From the NCBI GenBank assembly GCA_963921425.1, contig OY992832.1, forward strand, positions 2,418,001 through 2,482,000: a stretch of 64,000 bases of DNA, read 5' to 3'. The stretch comes from Dryas octopetala (taxonomy: Eukaryota; Streptophyta; Magnoliopsida; Rosales; Rosaceae). Every line of letters starts with the position of its first letter. Position 1 is the stretch's first letter. The translations under genes and the position numbers were made by a program. Positions 24,347-36,811 of the stretch are shown piece after piece. The notes below the pieces were generated by a model. It did no database searches, was not told the origin of the DNA, and was given only the letters and a program-made list of their open reading frames with translations.

Positions 24347-26379
24347 AGGATGGGAATGCAAGTTCCTCTCTGAAGTTTTACACTCCATCCATTGGACCTA
24401 AAATCACTTAAAATCTGGATCCAGCCCAACGGTCCACAACTGTCGGCTAAACCAGCCCAAGATCAGATCGGGCTTCAATTCCAGTACATTCTGAATGTAA
24501 TTAGGCTTGTAGCTGATGAATGACATGTAAGCTGTAGTTTATGGTGTTATTGGTTAAATGGCTGCTCTTCTAGAGTTGCTCTCAATTTTCTTCTATTAAT
24601 TTTTGTTCTGTTTCTCATGCTAATAATTGGGAGACTCACCGTGTAGTTTAGCTGTTCATAATCATTGTTCTCATAGTTGGTCTGGTGTGCCTCCTATTTA
24701 GTTGTAATTGGAACGTCATTTTACTCACCACCATTTTTATGAAAAATGTGACATTTGCATTCCAAAGAAATTTACCAAATCCAGATATGAAACCAATAGT
24801 TTGGTGAAATACATCCCTTTTGTAGCGCGTTTTTTTTTTTGTATTATGTTTACAATTTTATGTTTTATTTTTCAGAATGAACATTTTAAGTAAGCGGAAC
24901 TTTTATTTAGATTCTTTAATTAATAATTTATTAAATAAAATTTTAATTAAAATCTAATAATATTATGATTATTTCATATTATATAATATTAGCCTATTAA
25001 TTTTAATTTGTTAGTCGGCCATACTCTAAATAGATATGAAGTAAACTCGTATTTTATATACTTAAAAAATAAAAAAATAAAAACATATTTTTATGATAAG
25101 ACAATGAAAAAATATATATATAAAATATTAAAAAGACTAAACTCTAATTTTTTTATTAAATAAGTAGAGCTGTGCCGTGAATTAATTAACATCTATATAT
25201 ATTTTGTGATTTATATTTATCTTAGTAATTTAATTTGTTCACTAATTTTGGCAATAGAGAAGCCAATTATTACTAAGCCTAGTAATGATTTTGCATCAGA
25301 AAAGAAGCTAAGGCTTGCTTGAGAGTTTCATGTTCCCAAAACTCGTAAATGGCATTTTTTTTTTGTTGAAAAACAAAGAATCCATAGCTAAAACCTTTCA
25401 TCCGCATCTGGTTGATTTAGATAAAACATTTGAACTTGAAGAAAAAATAAACTGCATAAAATTGAAGGGGATTTAGTTCTCCGACGTCCAAATACCACAC
25501 ACAAAATACAGCATTAGATAGCGAGGAGAACATCTTTCTTGGCTTCACTTATAGCACACACAAAACCAGATCAAAGTGCATGCTGTTCAGAAAACGTGAA
25601 GCCCTATGAATCAATAAAAAGAAAATAAAAAACCCAACAACCCAGAGAAAAATGGCGAAATAAAAAAGAGAGACTGAAATTTACGAACTGGGTATTTGAA
25701 GAAATTATGAAATCAATATAGTTGCATCAATGTTCTCCATCTCCCACAGTAGCCAGTTGAGGGAGAGATTTAAGAAACACAACACGATCGATTTTGCTTC
25801 AAGGGAACGAGTCATTTGGGAATTGAATCGATCCACAATGACCAGATAGTGAAGCATAAATAATCATATAAACACCGCATCAAAACCCAACAAAACGCTT
25901 CGCTGAAAAAAACAATGGAGACATACAGGGAGAGAAGAAGAAGAAGATGGATTTGGGTGTGGATGTAAACGGCGCTCTCATGCTTAAATATATAGAGGAC
26001 GAGGAGAGGGGAGGAGCGATCCGACGGTCCTTATTTTCTTATACATCCCCATGTGGATCAACGGTTCAGATTCTTTTCTCTCGAATACTACCCTAGTTTG
26101 AAGGATTTTACACTATTATCCTCGTGCTTGTACCACTCTAGCCGTTGCGCGTAAATGCTTATTAATTAGCAGATTATTAACCAAAATAATTTGGACGTTT
26201 AAATTTAAATTGGACTCTCCCAATATTTCACATTCCTTCTATGGAACTAATTCAGAATGTTTCACAAATTGTTTTCTCCTAAGTTGCCAATTAATCTTTT
26301 TTGGATTATTTTTCTCTCGAATAGGCTTTATTTATTCGAGAAGTCTCAAAAAGAAAAAAAAAAAAAAAAAACTTAGACC
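23777..26379. other. Intergenic; one possible unassigned promoter inside
   Basis: No coding gene recognised. It contains a (GA)n microsatellite at 24306-24342 and, on the minus strand near 25.4-26.0 kb, a TATA-like box with a pyrimidine-rich leader (separate entry). Confidence 0.5.
25984..25995 (-). promoter_or_regulatory. TATA-like box of an unassigned minus-strand transcript
   Basis: The minus strand reads CTCTATATATTTAAGCA followed by CT-rich sequence (25920-25980), like a plant TATA box and leader. No convincing protein follows: the first ATG opens only a short frame. It could drive a non-coding RNA or be chance in AT-rich DNA. Confidence 0.35.
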
Positions 26380-27483
26380 ATGTCTTATTCGAACTCCGAT
26401 TCATCTTCCTATGGCAGCAACTACAAGAATTTCAAGCAAATCACCCGCGAACGTGAGTCCCTCCCTTCCTTTCTTTCTCGCTCACTTTCATTTTAATTTA
26501 CTTCAATTTGGCAAATTTGATAATTAGTAGTATTCAAAGATGACAATATCGGCAATAGTAGTAGATATAAGATCCATATTCAAATTTACAAACATATCTA
26601 TATCGATGTTCATGCAATAGTAGTTGCATGGCCCTTTTGCTGACTTATTGCCTTGTAATTGACCCTGTTTTGGTTCTTTTATGTTTTAGGATTATTGGAT
26701 GAAATGTTTGGGTCTTGCAAAACGGGTGACTCAAAAGCAACTTGGAAGGTATGATGGAGTAAAAAATTTCATACATCTTTTATTTTGTTAGGTTGTTGGC
26801 AGTGTAATTTTCATATGGTTAATTCTTGAATCTAGCTTGTATATGTTTGTCATTGTGTGTAGGTGCTTATTGTGAACGAACTTACTCTTAAGATAATTAA
26901 TTACGCGTGCAAAATGTCTGATATTACAGAAAAAGGTGTTTCATGTAAGAATCAAAATTAAAGGACCTAAGTCCATGAAATATATATGCTTTAAATTATT
27001 TAATTTTGAGTACGTTGTTGATTTGATTATCACTTGCATTTTGCTACACATATATGCAGTGGTTGAGGTCATAAACAAGCCAAGACAGCCTTTTCCAGAC
27101 ACGGATGCCATATACTTCATCCAGCCTTCCCAAGAGAAGTAATTTATTAACTTATACTTTTTGAATTCGATCTTTGAATTGGGTTAATTTTATTTCACTG
27201 TTAACGTCAATGTAATGTAAAACAATTGTTTGGTTCACGTCCGGTTTGAGACCTAATATATAGTAGTACTGAATTATTCCGTAGTACATTATTAACCTAA
27301 TTTGACTGGATTAACGATGATTAATTATTCAATGATTTTTTGTTCTCACACTAACATATGGTTCTGCTGGAATTTCCCCTAGTTGCCCTTTTTTAATTCC
27401 TTATTAACTTTTAACTTTTCTCTCTCTCTCTCTGGTTTTAATTTGCAGTGTTATGATGTTGTTGTCAGACATGTCTACAAGAG

Positions 27484-28114
27484 TAGGGGTGGGTTCGGAT
27501 CGGTAACCGAACCGAAATCCTTAAATCGAAGACCGAACCGAACCCCTCCAGTAAGCCTCCATGGCAACCAAGACCGAGACCGGTAAGCCGATAAACCGAT
27601 GTCCGGTCAACCGAAGAATTCGGTCGGCTCAGCTCGGTCATGGGCCTACATTGAACACATGTTGGGCCATGTTTTGAGCCACATTTTGGGCCATTTTTGG
27701 GCCTTGACTCCGTTCACTAATTTAGTATCATATATTAATATTATGGTTTAGGGTATTTTTAATTAGTTTATATATATGTATATATATATTAAAAAACATA
27801 TAAATTAAAATTATAGGGGTTTATAAATTTATATATGTTTTATATAAATTATAGAAATGTATTATATAAAATTATAAATTATTTATTAGAAATGTATAAA
27901 AATGAATTATGTAAATGATTTGTTAAGTATATTCGGTTTGGTTTGGTTTACTGACGATTTAAGGATATGGGAACCGGGACCGAGTCCGAACCTCCCGGTT
28001 CGGTAGTCAAACCGAACTTCCTGTACAGTTTTATTTCAGTACGATTTTTTTCGATATCGGTTGGGCCGGTTTCGAGCTCGGCCTCGATTTTTCGGTCAAC
28101 CCGACCTAGCCCTA
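27484..28114. mobile_element. hAT-like element, 631 bp, inside exon 5 of the KEULE copy
   Basis: Ends TAGGGGTGGGTTCGG and, from the right, TAGGGCTAGGTCGGG, flanked by the perfect 8-bp duplication TACAAGAG (27476-27483 and 28115-28122). The sub-termini are rich in CCGAACCG/CGGTTTGG motifs and the centre is AT-rich. No transposase. Its ends resemble those of the 2.4-kb element at 11757-14181. Confidence 0.88.
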
Positions 28115-28396
28115 TACAAGAGCACCCTTATACGAGGACCCAAAAAGAAAAAGAACACCTTTATTCAAGAAGTATGTGCAGGAATATAGATATATGTAAT
28201 ATATATTTATTTATTAGTTATTTTCATTGTTCGAGTACTAGCTTGTTTGTGTGATTATTCTCTGTGAATTTGGTCATTTGTTTTATTAATAATATTTTTT
28301 TGGGTCAAAGGGCCTTCAAACATCTCATATATGAAATGAAGTCAGACATGCCAACTGACACGTCTGGAAGAGCACCCTTATACAAGAGGTACGTAT

Positions 28397-28757
28397 TGTT
28401 GAGAGTAATGTGGAGTAATGTCCCACATCGGAAAACTAGAGCTTAGTATATGTGCTTATAAGTCTTGGGCCTCTCCACCCATTGCCAATTGGTTTTGGGT
28501 TGGATGCTCTAATTCTATCATGGTATCAGAGTTTGGTTATCCGCGTGTAAGGCCCAACAGTCACACGTGCTCCCACGTCACCTACAATTTGTTCACGTGT
28601 AAGGCTTAAAACCTCGCCACACGTGCGGGGGCGTGTTGAGAGTAATGTGGAGCAATGTCTCACATCGGAAAACTAGAGCTTAAGTATATATGCTTATAAG
28701 TCTTGGGCCTCTCCACCCATTGCCAATGGTTTTGGGTTGGATGCTCTAATTCTATCA
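28397..28757. mobile_element. TRIM retrotransposon, 361 bp, in an intron of the KEULE copy
   Basis: Two 124-bp direct LTRs (28397-28520 and 28634-28757), TGTTGAGAGTAATG...TTCTATCA, with about five differences. A primer-binding site TGGTATCAGAGT, matching initiator Met tRNA, starts directly after the left LTR. A purine tract GTGCGGGGGCG precedes the right LTR. The 5-bp duplication CGTAT (28392-28396, 28758-28762) flanks it. The 113-bp interior has no coding capacity, which defines a terminal-repeat retrotransposon in miniature. Confidence 0.93.
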
Positions 28758-31255
28758 CGTATAACAATTATGTTGATTGTCCTAGCTACTTGTAATTGTG
28801 TGATTATAGTTCTCATATGAAATTAAGTCTGAATCGTCTGATTCATTCTTCTCTGTGAATTATTAGGGCATTTGTTTTCTTCAGCTCACTTTTTTCAAAA
28901 GAATTGGTTAGTCACATCAAGAATGATCCAACTGTGTTAACTCGGATAGCTGCATTGAAAGAGGTACTTTGTACTTGTTTTATTTTCTTTGTTGGAATTG
29001 TTTGAATATACATTGATAATTAATATAAATTTGCACAACTTAATTCATGTATCATTCACTAGGTAAATTCTAATTTGGAGAAATATATATGTGCAGATGA
29101 ATTTGGAGTACTTCCCTATAGACAGGCGGGTATATATATGATATGTTTGTATCTATTTATATCGAGGTATTAAACCAAATGAAGAATAACAGAAAGGTCG
29201 AATTGGACACAATTTGTCTTTGTTTGCACTTGCAGGGTTTCGTTACGAACAACGAGAGTGCTTTAGAGGTAGTTTATGGGGATGATGATGAGGAGGGTTC
29301 ACGACACCAATTAGGGGATGCATGCTTGAATGAGATAGGTGCTCGCATTGCCACAGTTTTTGTGAGGTACCAAGCAGACAAGTCAGTCGATGATGCCACC
29401 ACTGCGACCAGTTTTCGCGACTTAATTTCTACAAAGCTGGCTGCTGGGGTGTGGGATTGTCTTCTGAAATACCAGAAAACAATCCCCAGCTTCCCTCAGA
29501 CAGAAACATGCGACTTGCTCATCCTCGACAGATCTGTAGACCTCATTGCGCCAATCATACATGAATGGACATAGATGCCATGTGCCATGTCTGGCTTTAG
29601 GGGATCATGATGATCCTGTCTGGCTTCAGCTTCGCCATGCACATATTGCACATGTACGTATAATTCATTTTATATATATATATATATAATTACTTCTTTT
29701 CTTTTTAATTTTTTTTTAAAGGATCACAAATGAATGAGCTTAATTGTCAGGCTAGTGAAATGTTGCATGAGAAATCGGCCAACTTGATATCCAGTAAGGC
29801 GGCACTACCACTCTATGGTTCAAGGTACGTTGGTGTGTATCTATAAGTTTATTTTTGTATGTAAATTTCTTAATTTTTAAAGTTTTAAAGCATAATCAAT
29901 TAAGCATGCCAATTTGACCTGTTATATATGTTGTATAGAGATCAGTATCTTCGAGGGACTTGCAAAAGATGGTTCAAGCATTGCCACAATATAGAGAACA
30001 AATCGACAAGCTCTCCCTTCATGTTGGGGTAATTGGTTAGGATTAATCTGATTTATAAAATTAATTCCAATAGTTAAGTTGACAATACTCAAAAATTTCA
30101 GTTAAATTTTGATTTATCGGTGATCCAGATGGCAGAGGAAGTTCACAGAAATATCAAGGAGCTTGGACTTGGGAAAATTGGGCAGCTGGAGCAGGATCTT
30201 ATTTTTGGAGATGCGGGAGTGGAAGATGTCATCAAATATTTGAACAATACAAAAAATGTACATGTATGTGACAAATAAACCAGACTCCTTGTGATCAACT
30301 ATTATATATATTTTTATGCATGCAGGACAGTAAAAGTCGTGAAAATAAGTTGAAGTTGCGGTTGCTGATGATTGTTGCAGCCATTGATCCTGAGATATTT
30401 GAAGGTGATGAGGGTCTCAATCTCATGGAGGTTTGTACTAATTAATAACTTTGTACCACTCAATCTCATGGATTGTAGCAATATTTGAGTTGATTGCATC
30501 TATTAGATGCTTGTTGACTACTTCTCAGAAGAAACGTGCAGCAAGGAAACAACTACATCCAAGTCCAACTGAGGAAGAAGAAGAAACATGGCAGCTTTCG
30601 CGCTTTCATCCCGTTATAGAGGTACGTAGCTAGCTACCTTAATTTTTCTTGGCTACATTGGAGGAGGGAATCGAATTTTGGAGTTATTCTAATTCCAACC
30701 CATTATCCCACAAAAAATCTTCCAAAATCTTGGGTTAAATATTTCAGGAAGTTATAGAAAAACTTAGCAAAGGTGAACTGTCAAAGGAAGAGTATCCATG
30801 CTTGAATTTGAATGATCCAAGTAGGAGCAGCAGTCCAGTTGGTCATTCAATCAAATCAAGACGGACACCAACATGGGCCGGGCAGAAGTCTGATGATGAT
30901 GGGTCTTCAAGGAAGAAGATGGGCCAACGCATATTTGTAGTCATAGTAAGTGGAGCTACTAGATCAGAGCTTAGGGTTTGCCACAACACATAAATCCTCT
31001 GTTAGAATAATGTTATCAAGAGTATACAGCAGGACTAATATTGTCTGATACATCATTATCAAGTGAAATAAAAGCCCAAAACATGAGCAAATGGTGTTGA
31101 GAATGGGTTGGAGATGCACAATTGCTCTCACAATGTCAACATTTTCACAAGTCAAATCTAAATACTGAGTGTAATACATTCTGAAGCTGGCTAACTGCAT
31201 ACAAATCCTCACTCCATCCTATCACGACCTTCCAGGTCGATGCTTCCTCTAGGCC

Positions 31256-32705
31256 TCACCATAGATGCCTGAAATTATTATAGTAGAAGAAAAAGTTAAA
31301 TTACAGTTTGATTTTTAAGTTCAACTATTGACAGTCCATAAACACAGATTTTAGAGCGCTTCTAAGAACATACAGCAAGAAGATACTGAAAATTTTGCAT
31401 TGCTTCAGTGGGAAGAACATAGCAAACCAAAGCATAGCTCTCCCGAGAGTAGTTTTTTATTTTATTTTTTATAGTCCAAAATCCATCTCTTCTATCGAGA
31501 TCCTAAAGGTTTATGGTATGATGCCCTATACAAATACTTGGGTATCTCTACTAACTCGAAAAGCACCTCTGAAAATTAGGCTAGTCCCCTTTTTGGAATG
31601 CCATAAGTGATTTCACCATCCACAGTTCTGTTTGTATGTTTCCTAATGGCCAAATAGAAAAAAGCATGTGAAGACCACAATTCCACAACAGTAAGTGAAG
31701 ACCACAAAAATCTATCCAAATTGTTTGATGGGAAGTGATGTAAACCCTCCAACACGTTCGGATGTAGTTTATCCAAAGTGCTTTGAGTTTGTAGCACATG
31801 AAGCCTCTAAAGAAAAGAAAAGGACAACTGCAACACCTAATTCAAGCATTTTACAAACCACCCATCATGGAAGAGGGTCCAGTGGCTTCAATGAAGAAGG
31901 AATTTCAGTTATGTAATAAAAGATAAGAAGATTAGAGAGGAGGTATACCAACAAAATTCAACATTCGAACTAGCCTTAAGAACTTTAATGCCACAACTGA
32001 TCTATTTTCCCAAAGGCAAGAAGGCTGGAACCAAGAACTGATTCTTTTCTAGATGACAGTCAAATTCCACATTATCAATTGTCCCATTGCTTAAACCCAA
32101 ATCAGGTATCAGAGAGACGTTTCTTTCAGGAAATCCAAATACATCATAGCCAAGTATATGTTTATAAGTTCTAGTATAAAGAGAAAGATAAAATGCAACC
32201 ACCTCATGCAATCCACCAAGAGAAAAAGGTTAGAATAATACCTCTTGCAAAACTCTATTACAGATCGTGACCCGTTGTAAAGAATGAACCACATCAACAC
32301 AACGACCAAAGTATCTGTCAAGATTAAGGAACTCACAAGTGCAATATTATAACAGCACAGAGGAAGGGAGAGAACTCCCTACTAAATTTGATCAAGGATA
32401 GTGGGAGATGAAGTTGAAATCTTGAATGTTAATCATAACATTACATCCTCAACGTACATTTATACCACTATTCATTAAGATCACAAGATTACAAAATCAT
32501 GATAACCAAAAATACAAACTTTTTATGTAGCTTATATATGACAACATTGTAGAAACTTCAAAATAAGAGGCATAGACAAGTATCAAGCATATTGGAGAAA
32601 AAGGGAAAAGCATAGGATACTGAAAAGATAACGCTCCCACCAATCCAACATATAGAGCCCAAAAGTGACATTGTAAAGATAGATCTTGCGTTGAACCCAA
32701 TTCAT
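31256..32705 (-). CDS. ssSPT: Serine palmitoyltransferase small subunit, 56 residues
   Basis: Short gene in three coding exons: 32621-32705, 32242-32314, 31256-31268 (the last has 13 nt including TGA). The product starts MNWVQRKIYLYNVTFGLYML, has DWWERYLFN, a single membrane segment (TLVVVLMWFILYN) and ends EFCKRHLW. This matches plant ssSPT proteins of 56 residues. They bind the LCB1/LCB2 heterodimer in the ER membrane and raise its condensation of serine with palmitoyl-CoA, the first step of sphingolipid synthesis. The lengths 85+73+13 nt give exactly 57 codons and all junctions are GT-AG. The 5' leader and promoter probably reach ~33.2 kb. The gene converges on the KEULE pseudogene about 260 bp away. 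Confidence 0.93.
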
Positions 32706-33199
32706 GGCTCTACAACCTACAAACAATAAGCATAAGGTTGGTATCAGGTTAACATGTCTCTCAACAAATACAAGTTAACAAACCCATATATATATATATG
32801 AGTAAATCAACAAGAAAAGAAACACTTCATGCAATTTCCAGCAATAAAAGAAAATTTGGGTTACAAGAAAAGAAACACTTCAGGCAATTTCCAGCAAAAT
32901 ATAGTAGGAATGAGCTGAGTCGTTCACTGTATCAAAGGAAATTTAGGGGTAACAAATCCTTGTTTTATGTAATGATTTGCACATTATTTTTTTATTAACA
33001 AGCAACCAAACAGAAACAGATCAGTTATTTTATAAAGTCTCAACCTTTTTTCCCAAACCTTTCCCACCAACCAAACAGAGAGATAGAGAGAAACTAATTA
33101 TTGCTCACCAGTTCAAACTAAGGGACGGCGGGCCGGGGCTAGCTCGGCGGCGGGTTCGGCGACAATGAACGGAGCCGGAGCGACAGTTAGAGAGAGAGG

Positions 33200-33695
33200 G
33201 GAGGTGGGGATGGAAGAGGACTTTTGATATGGGGCAAACGGTGTCGTTTATGATTAGCCCACCAGAAATCTAAACCTGGAAGTCTGGAACTGAGTAGGAC
33301 AATTCCAGCAGTAGCGTCGTCCCCTTCGCTGACACGTTTTGGGTTTTACCCATATTAAAGCCCATCTATCAAAGTAGCCCAATTCTGACAAGTGGGCCCA
33401 TATTAAAGCTCATCTGATTTTTCCCATTTCACTAGGCCCACTACTACTCATTTTCTACAAGTCAACAAAATCATGCTGCAGCTGCAAGTCTCCAACCAAA
33501 TCATCCCATTGTGAACTTTTCAGGCCCATTAGGTTAAATTCCTACTAGGGTTCAATTTGTGGCAATTAGGGGCTTGCTTTTGGTCGTAATCATAATTGGG
33601 CAAAAAAGTGGCTTACTTTTTATGACCCAACAAAAAAGTGGCTTACTTTTGAACTGAGTTAGCTTGCCTTATTTACTATTTCCTTTGCCAAAGTT
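33200..33695. other. Intergenic, upstream of ssSPT
   Basis: No gene seen. A 20-bp direct repeat CAAAAAAGTGGCTTACTTTT (33601-33620, 33631-33650) surrounds a 10-bp filler. Confidence 0.6.
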
Positions 33696-33704
33696 TTTAG
33701 TTTA

Positions 33705-34262
33705 GGGTTAAATATAAAAATGGTTCACGAATTTTGTTGTGATTTTTAATTTAGTTAATTAATTATAAAAAATGTCAATTTGGTCTACAAATTTTTCAAG
33801 TTGTATCAAAGCAGTACAAACGTTAACTTTCATAAAAAAATTTAAGCCAAAATGTGATGAATAGACTAAAATATCCCTGAAAATGCAGTCACATGTTGTG
33901 CACATGACTAGTTCAGTTAATTTTTTTTTTTTATGGAAGTTAATGTTTGTGTTGCTTTGGTACAATTTGAGAGATCAGTAATGCTACACTTACCACATTT
34001 TTATATCACAATTCCATACCATCTTACATGGCATTCATTCATTGGACACTAAAAATTAAAAAATAAAACCTAAAAAAGAAAAAGGAAATACCCTTCTAAT
34101 AAAGTAATGACACATCAGATGGGATACAAATGTGGGAGAAAAAATATGGGACACCTAGCATTATTGTTTGAGAGATTCATGGGCCAAATTGACATTTTTT
34201 ATAGTTAATAAACTAAATTGAGAATTATAATAAAATTTGTGCACTATTTTTGCATTTAACCC
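33705..34262. mobile_element. Mutator-like MITE, 9-bp TSD, split by a second MITE
   Basis: Ends GGGTTAAAT...ATTTAACCC with long inverted arms (ATAAAAATGGTTCACGAATT against the right end read inward). Flanked by the perfect 9-bp duplication TTTAGTTTA (33696-33704 and 34263-34271). Without the nested insertion and its duplication it would be about 357 bp. No coding capacity. Confidence 0.88.
33976..34166. mobile_element. 191-bp MITE nested in the 33705-34262 element
   Basis: Ends CAGTAATGCTA and, from the right, CAATAATGCTA. Flanked by the perfect 10-bp duplication TTTGAGAGAT (33966-33975 and 34167-34176), which is itself sequence of the outer element. It therefore inserted second. A 10-bp duplication fits Mutator-like elements, but the ends are not diagnostic. 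Confidence 0.82.
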
Positions 34263-36757
34263 TTTAGTTTAAGTTAATTTTTGTCTGAATGTATGATTCA
34301 TATTCACAATTTGACAGCTTAAACATTTATGTTGCTAAACTACCTAACAATAGGACACTAGCCATGGGATATGTTAGATTAATTTTATTTTGCCAAACAA
34401 TCTTATATGTTATCTACCTAAAATATGGTTGAGTAACAAATTAAGTGATTCATTAAAAAAAAAAAAAAAGAACAACAAAAATATAAGTGACACCATGTTG
34501 TAATGAACAGTTTTAATTGATAATTTATTAACATAACGTGTCAAAAATTATAATAAGCTATCATGCTTTGCTTACTCTTGCTTATAATATACAATCCATC
34601 GGCCCATTTGTGAAAAATAAAAGAATCCCAACATGCAAATAATAACAATTAACGATAATAAACATTATCATCACCCTATTGTCATCACTTTTTTCATATT
34701 AGACAGGTGTTCCCTTTTCTTTGCTGTGGAATATTTCCATCGGAGCAAAACGCCAAACTATATCATGTCTCACGCTAAACTTAAAAAATTAACCAGATTA
34801 ACAAAATCCTAAACCAGATCATTTATTCTTAATCAAGTGGTTGCTTTTACTTATAGAAATAGAAGCCAAACACAAAGAAGTGAAAAGCCCTTTTACTTGA
34901 CTTTGATAATTTCCGCCTCTAAACAAAGGATACGATTTGTGTTGAACGAAATGAATTGTTGAAATTGGCGTTATTATCTTGCTTCAATTCCTATAATAAT
35001 TGAATAATTTCATTAGTTATAAAATTCAACAAGAAAGATGTTTTGAAATTGAGTATATATTTATTTCTCAACTCTCATATAAAGTGAAACGTATAATATT
35101 GCATAGTTTATGTTAGTTTATTCTGAATACCATTAATTTGGAGGAGATCAGATATTGTGTAAGTGTAAAAAACTTGGACCGAAGCATGTTATTTGTTAGA
35201 TAATATTGTTTAGTATGATCTAAAATGATATCAAAGTTTTGGTTAGAGAATGAGAGAATTCCAAGTGCCACGTCACTAATCGGTCATTAGACACGCAACC
35301 CAATCGTGTGCCGCACGCCATGGCAATTTGTGAGTAATATAATAAAGAGTAGAGTCAGGCCTAAGGCCTAGCTACGACTAGTAGAGTAGAGAGTAGAGAC
35401 AGAAAATTTGGCTCCAATTATTTACGACTAGTCGTTTTGCATTCGCAAGCTTTAATTTTGATTGGAGCTTACCTACCAAACAAAAGTAATTAAATTATTG
35501 AATGGCACTGGTAGTCTGGCAGTGTCGCTTTGGACTGTAGAAGCCTAGAAGGTGATCAGCAACCGGTGGTTGCACTGTCAATCGTTTTCATTCAAAAGTA
35601 TCGCAATAATACTTCACCAAATTAGGGTTTCATTTTTTATTGTTTCCCCTTCAAAGTGAGAGATAACTATTGATCCCAATTGTCAACTATTGCAGCGGAT
35701 TCCTTACGCCACATATATCCATCTTCTACACGGATCATCGCATATCAATGGTATCATCAACTATTCACATTATTCAGTCTTATTAAACTATATATATGTC
35801 ACAAAAGTTTCATACACGGCCCATAAATAAAGGCCAAAAGTTTGATAATAACTGCTACAGATTCAGAGTTATGGTGGACCATAAATGACTTATGGCTCTT
35901 AGCTTATAACACATTTATCAAACAATTTTGTCTCACATTTTAAAGAAAAAAATCAACAAAATTATAAATAATAATCTCAATTGACACCTTTAATATTATA
36001 TGTGAATCCGCTAGTGGATGCACATTGAGCTTTTACTATATGAATTTGAGAATAAAATACACTTATCATTTGAATTATAAATCCCCACAATTTACTTTTA
36101 TCCTCTCAAAAAAATAAAAGAAAGAAATAATCAATGTATTAGTGCTTACTTGAGAATGGGGGAGTTTTTTAATAGATTAACAAAGTCAATCATAAAGAAT
36201 AATTCATACTCTTTCATGTACTAATTTCCACTCAAGGGCATTGTTTTTCTTTGGGTTAATGAATTAATAATTAAGAAGAACTGACTTCAAACTAATAAGA
36301 GAATCTGTATCTGTATTATCAAAACTCAGCATTGAATTGAATTTAAACATGTTCTTTGTAGTTAGGAGTACAATTAAGAAAACTAAATTATTTTTTTGTA
36401 CTATAATTAAGCATGAAAATTGTGCAATTAAACATGCAGCTGCTAGTGATCAGCCAAGAATATCAGCATTCATTGGAACACGATTAACATGAGAGAGCAC
36501 ACAATATTTATTGTCATTATGTGCATTGCATATGTTACTCAAAGTTTCAAACCCTTTCATGAATATTCTTTGCTGTCTGCAATGTCTTATTATATAAAAG
36601 TATCCATTAAAGTACAATTAAGAAGATTATAGTCTTTCCTTATAAGCAAATCAGGGGAATCTTTTTGAAAATCAGAGCAACAAATCAAGGGAATCTTTAA
36701 TTAGGTTAGAGAGGATTCCATTATCAAGTGTATCCCAACATATAACTACAAATTAAG

Positions 36758-36811
36758 AGTCCAAAACAAACCATGGCCACACACCAAAAAAAAAAAGTCC
36801 AAAACAAACCA
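36758..36811. repeat. Micro-insertion TGGCCACACACC-A10 between 16-bp direct repeats
   Basis: AGTCCAAAACAAACCA occurs at 36758-36773 and 36796-36811. The 22 bp between them end in an A-run. One member of a recurrent pattern. Confidence 0.8.

Larger units (their letters stand above)
26380..30993 (+). pseudogene. KEU: KEULE-like Sec1/Munc18 protein, broken copy
   Basis: Sec1/Munc18 proteins bind syntaxins (KNOLLE for KEULE) in vesicle fusion at the cell plate. Exons 1-4 (26380-26452, 26690-26748, 26863-26944, 27060-27138) are intact: MSYSNSDSSSYGSNYKNF, TWK|VLIVNELTLKIINYACK, DAIYFIQPSQEN. Exon 5 starts at 27449 and is split at 27483 by a hAT insertion; partial copies of its end follow near 28150 and 28340-28388. 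Later exons encode AFVFFSS, MNLEYFPID, GDACLNEIGARIATVF, TETCDLLILDRSVD. After HEWT a one-base loss gives TAG at 29572-29574, and about 30 residues expected there are missing. Further blocks ([50 protein letters not shown]) follow, lacking one internal exon, and a stop at 30991 removes the C-terminal ~45 residues. Truncated expression cannot be excluded. Confidence 0.9.

Noticed and set aside
32002-32211. Minus-strand frame of 69 residues between ssSPT exons
   Set aside because: It lies in intron 2 of the ssSPT model and shows no known domain; the conserved protein skips it.
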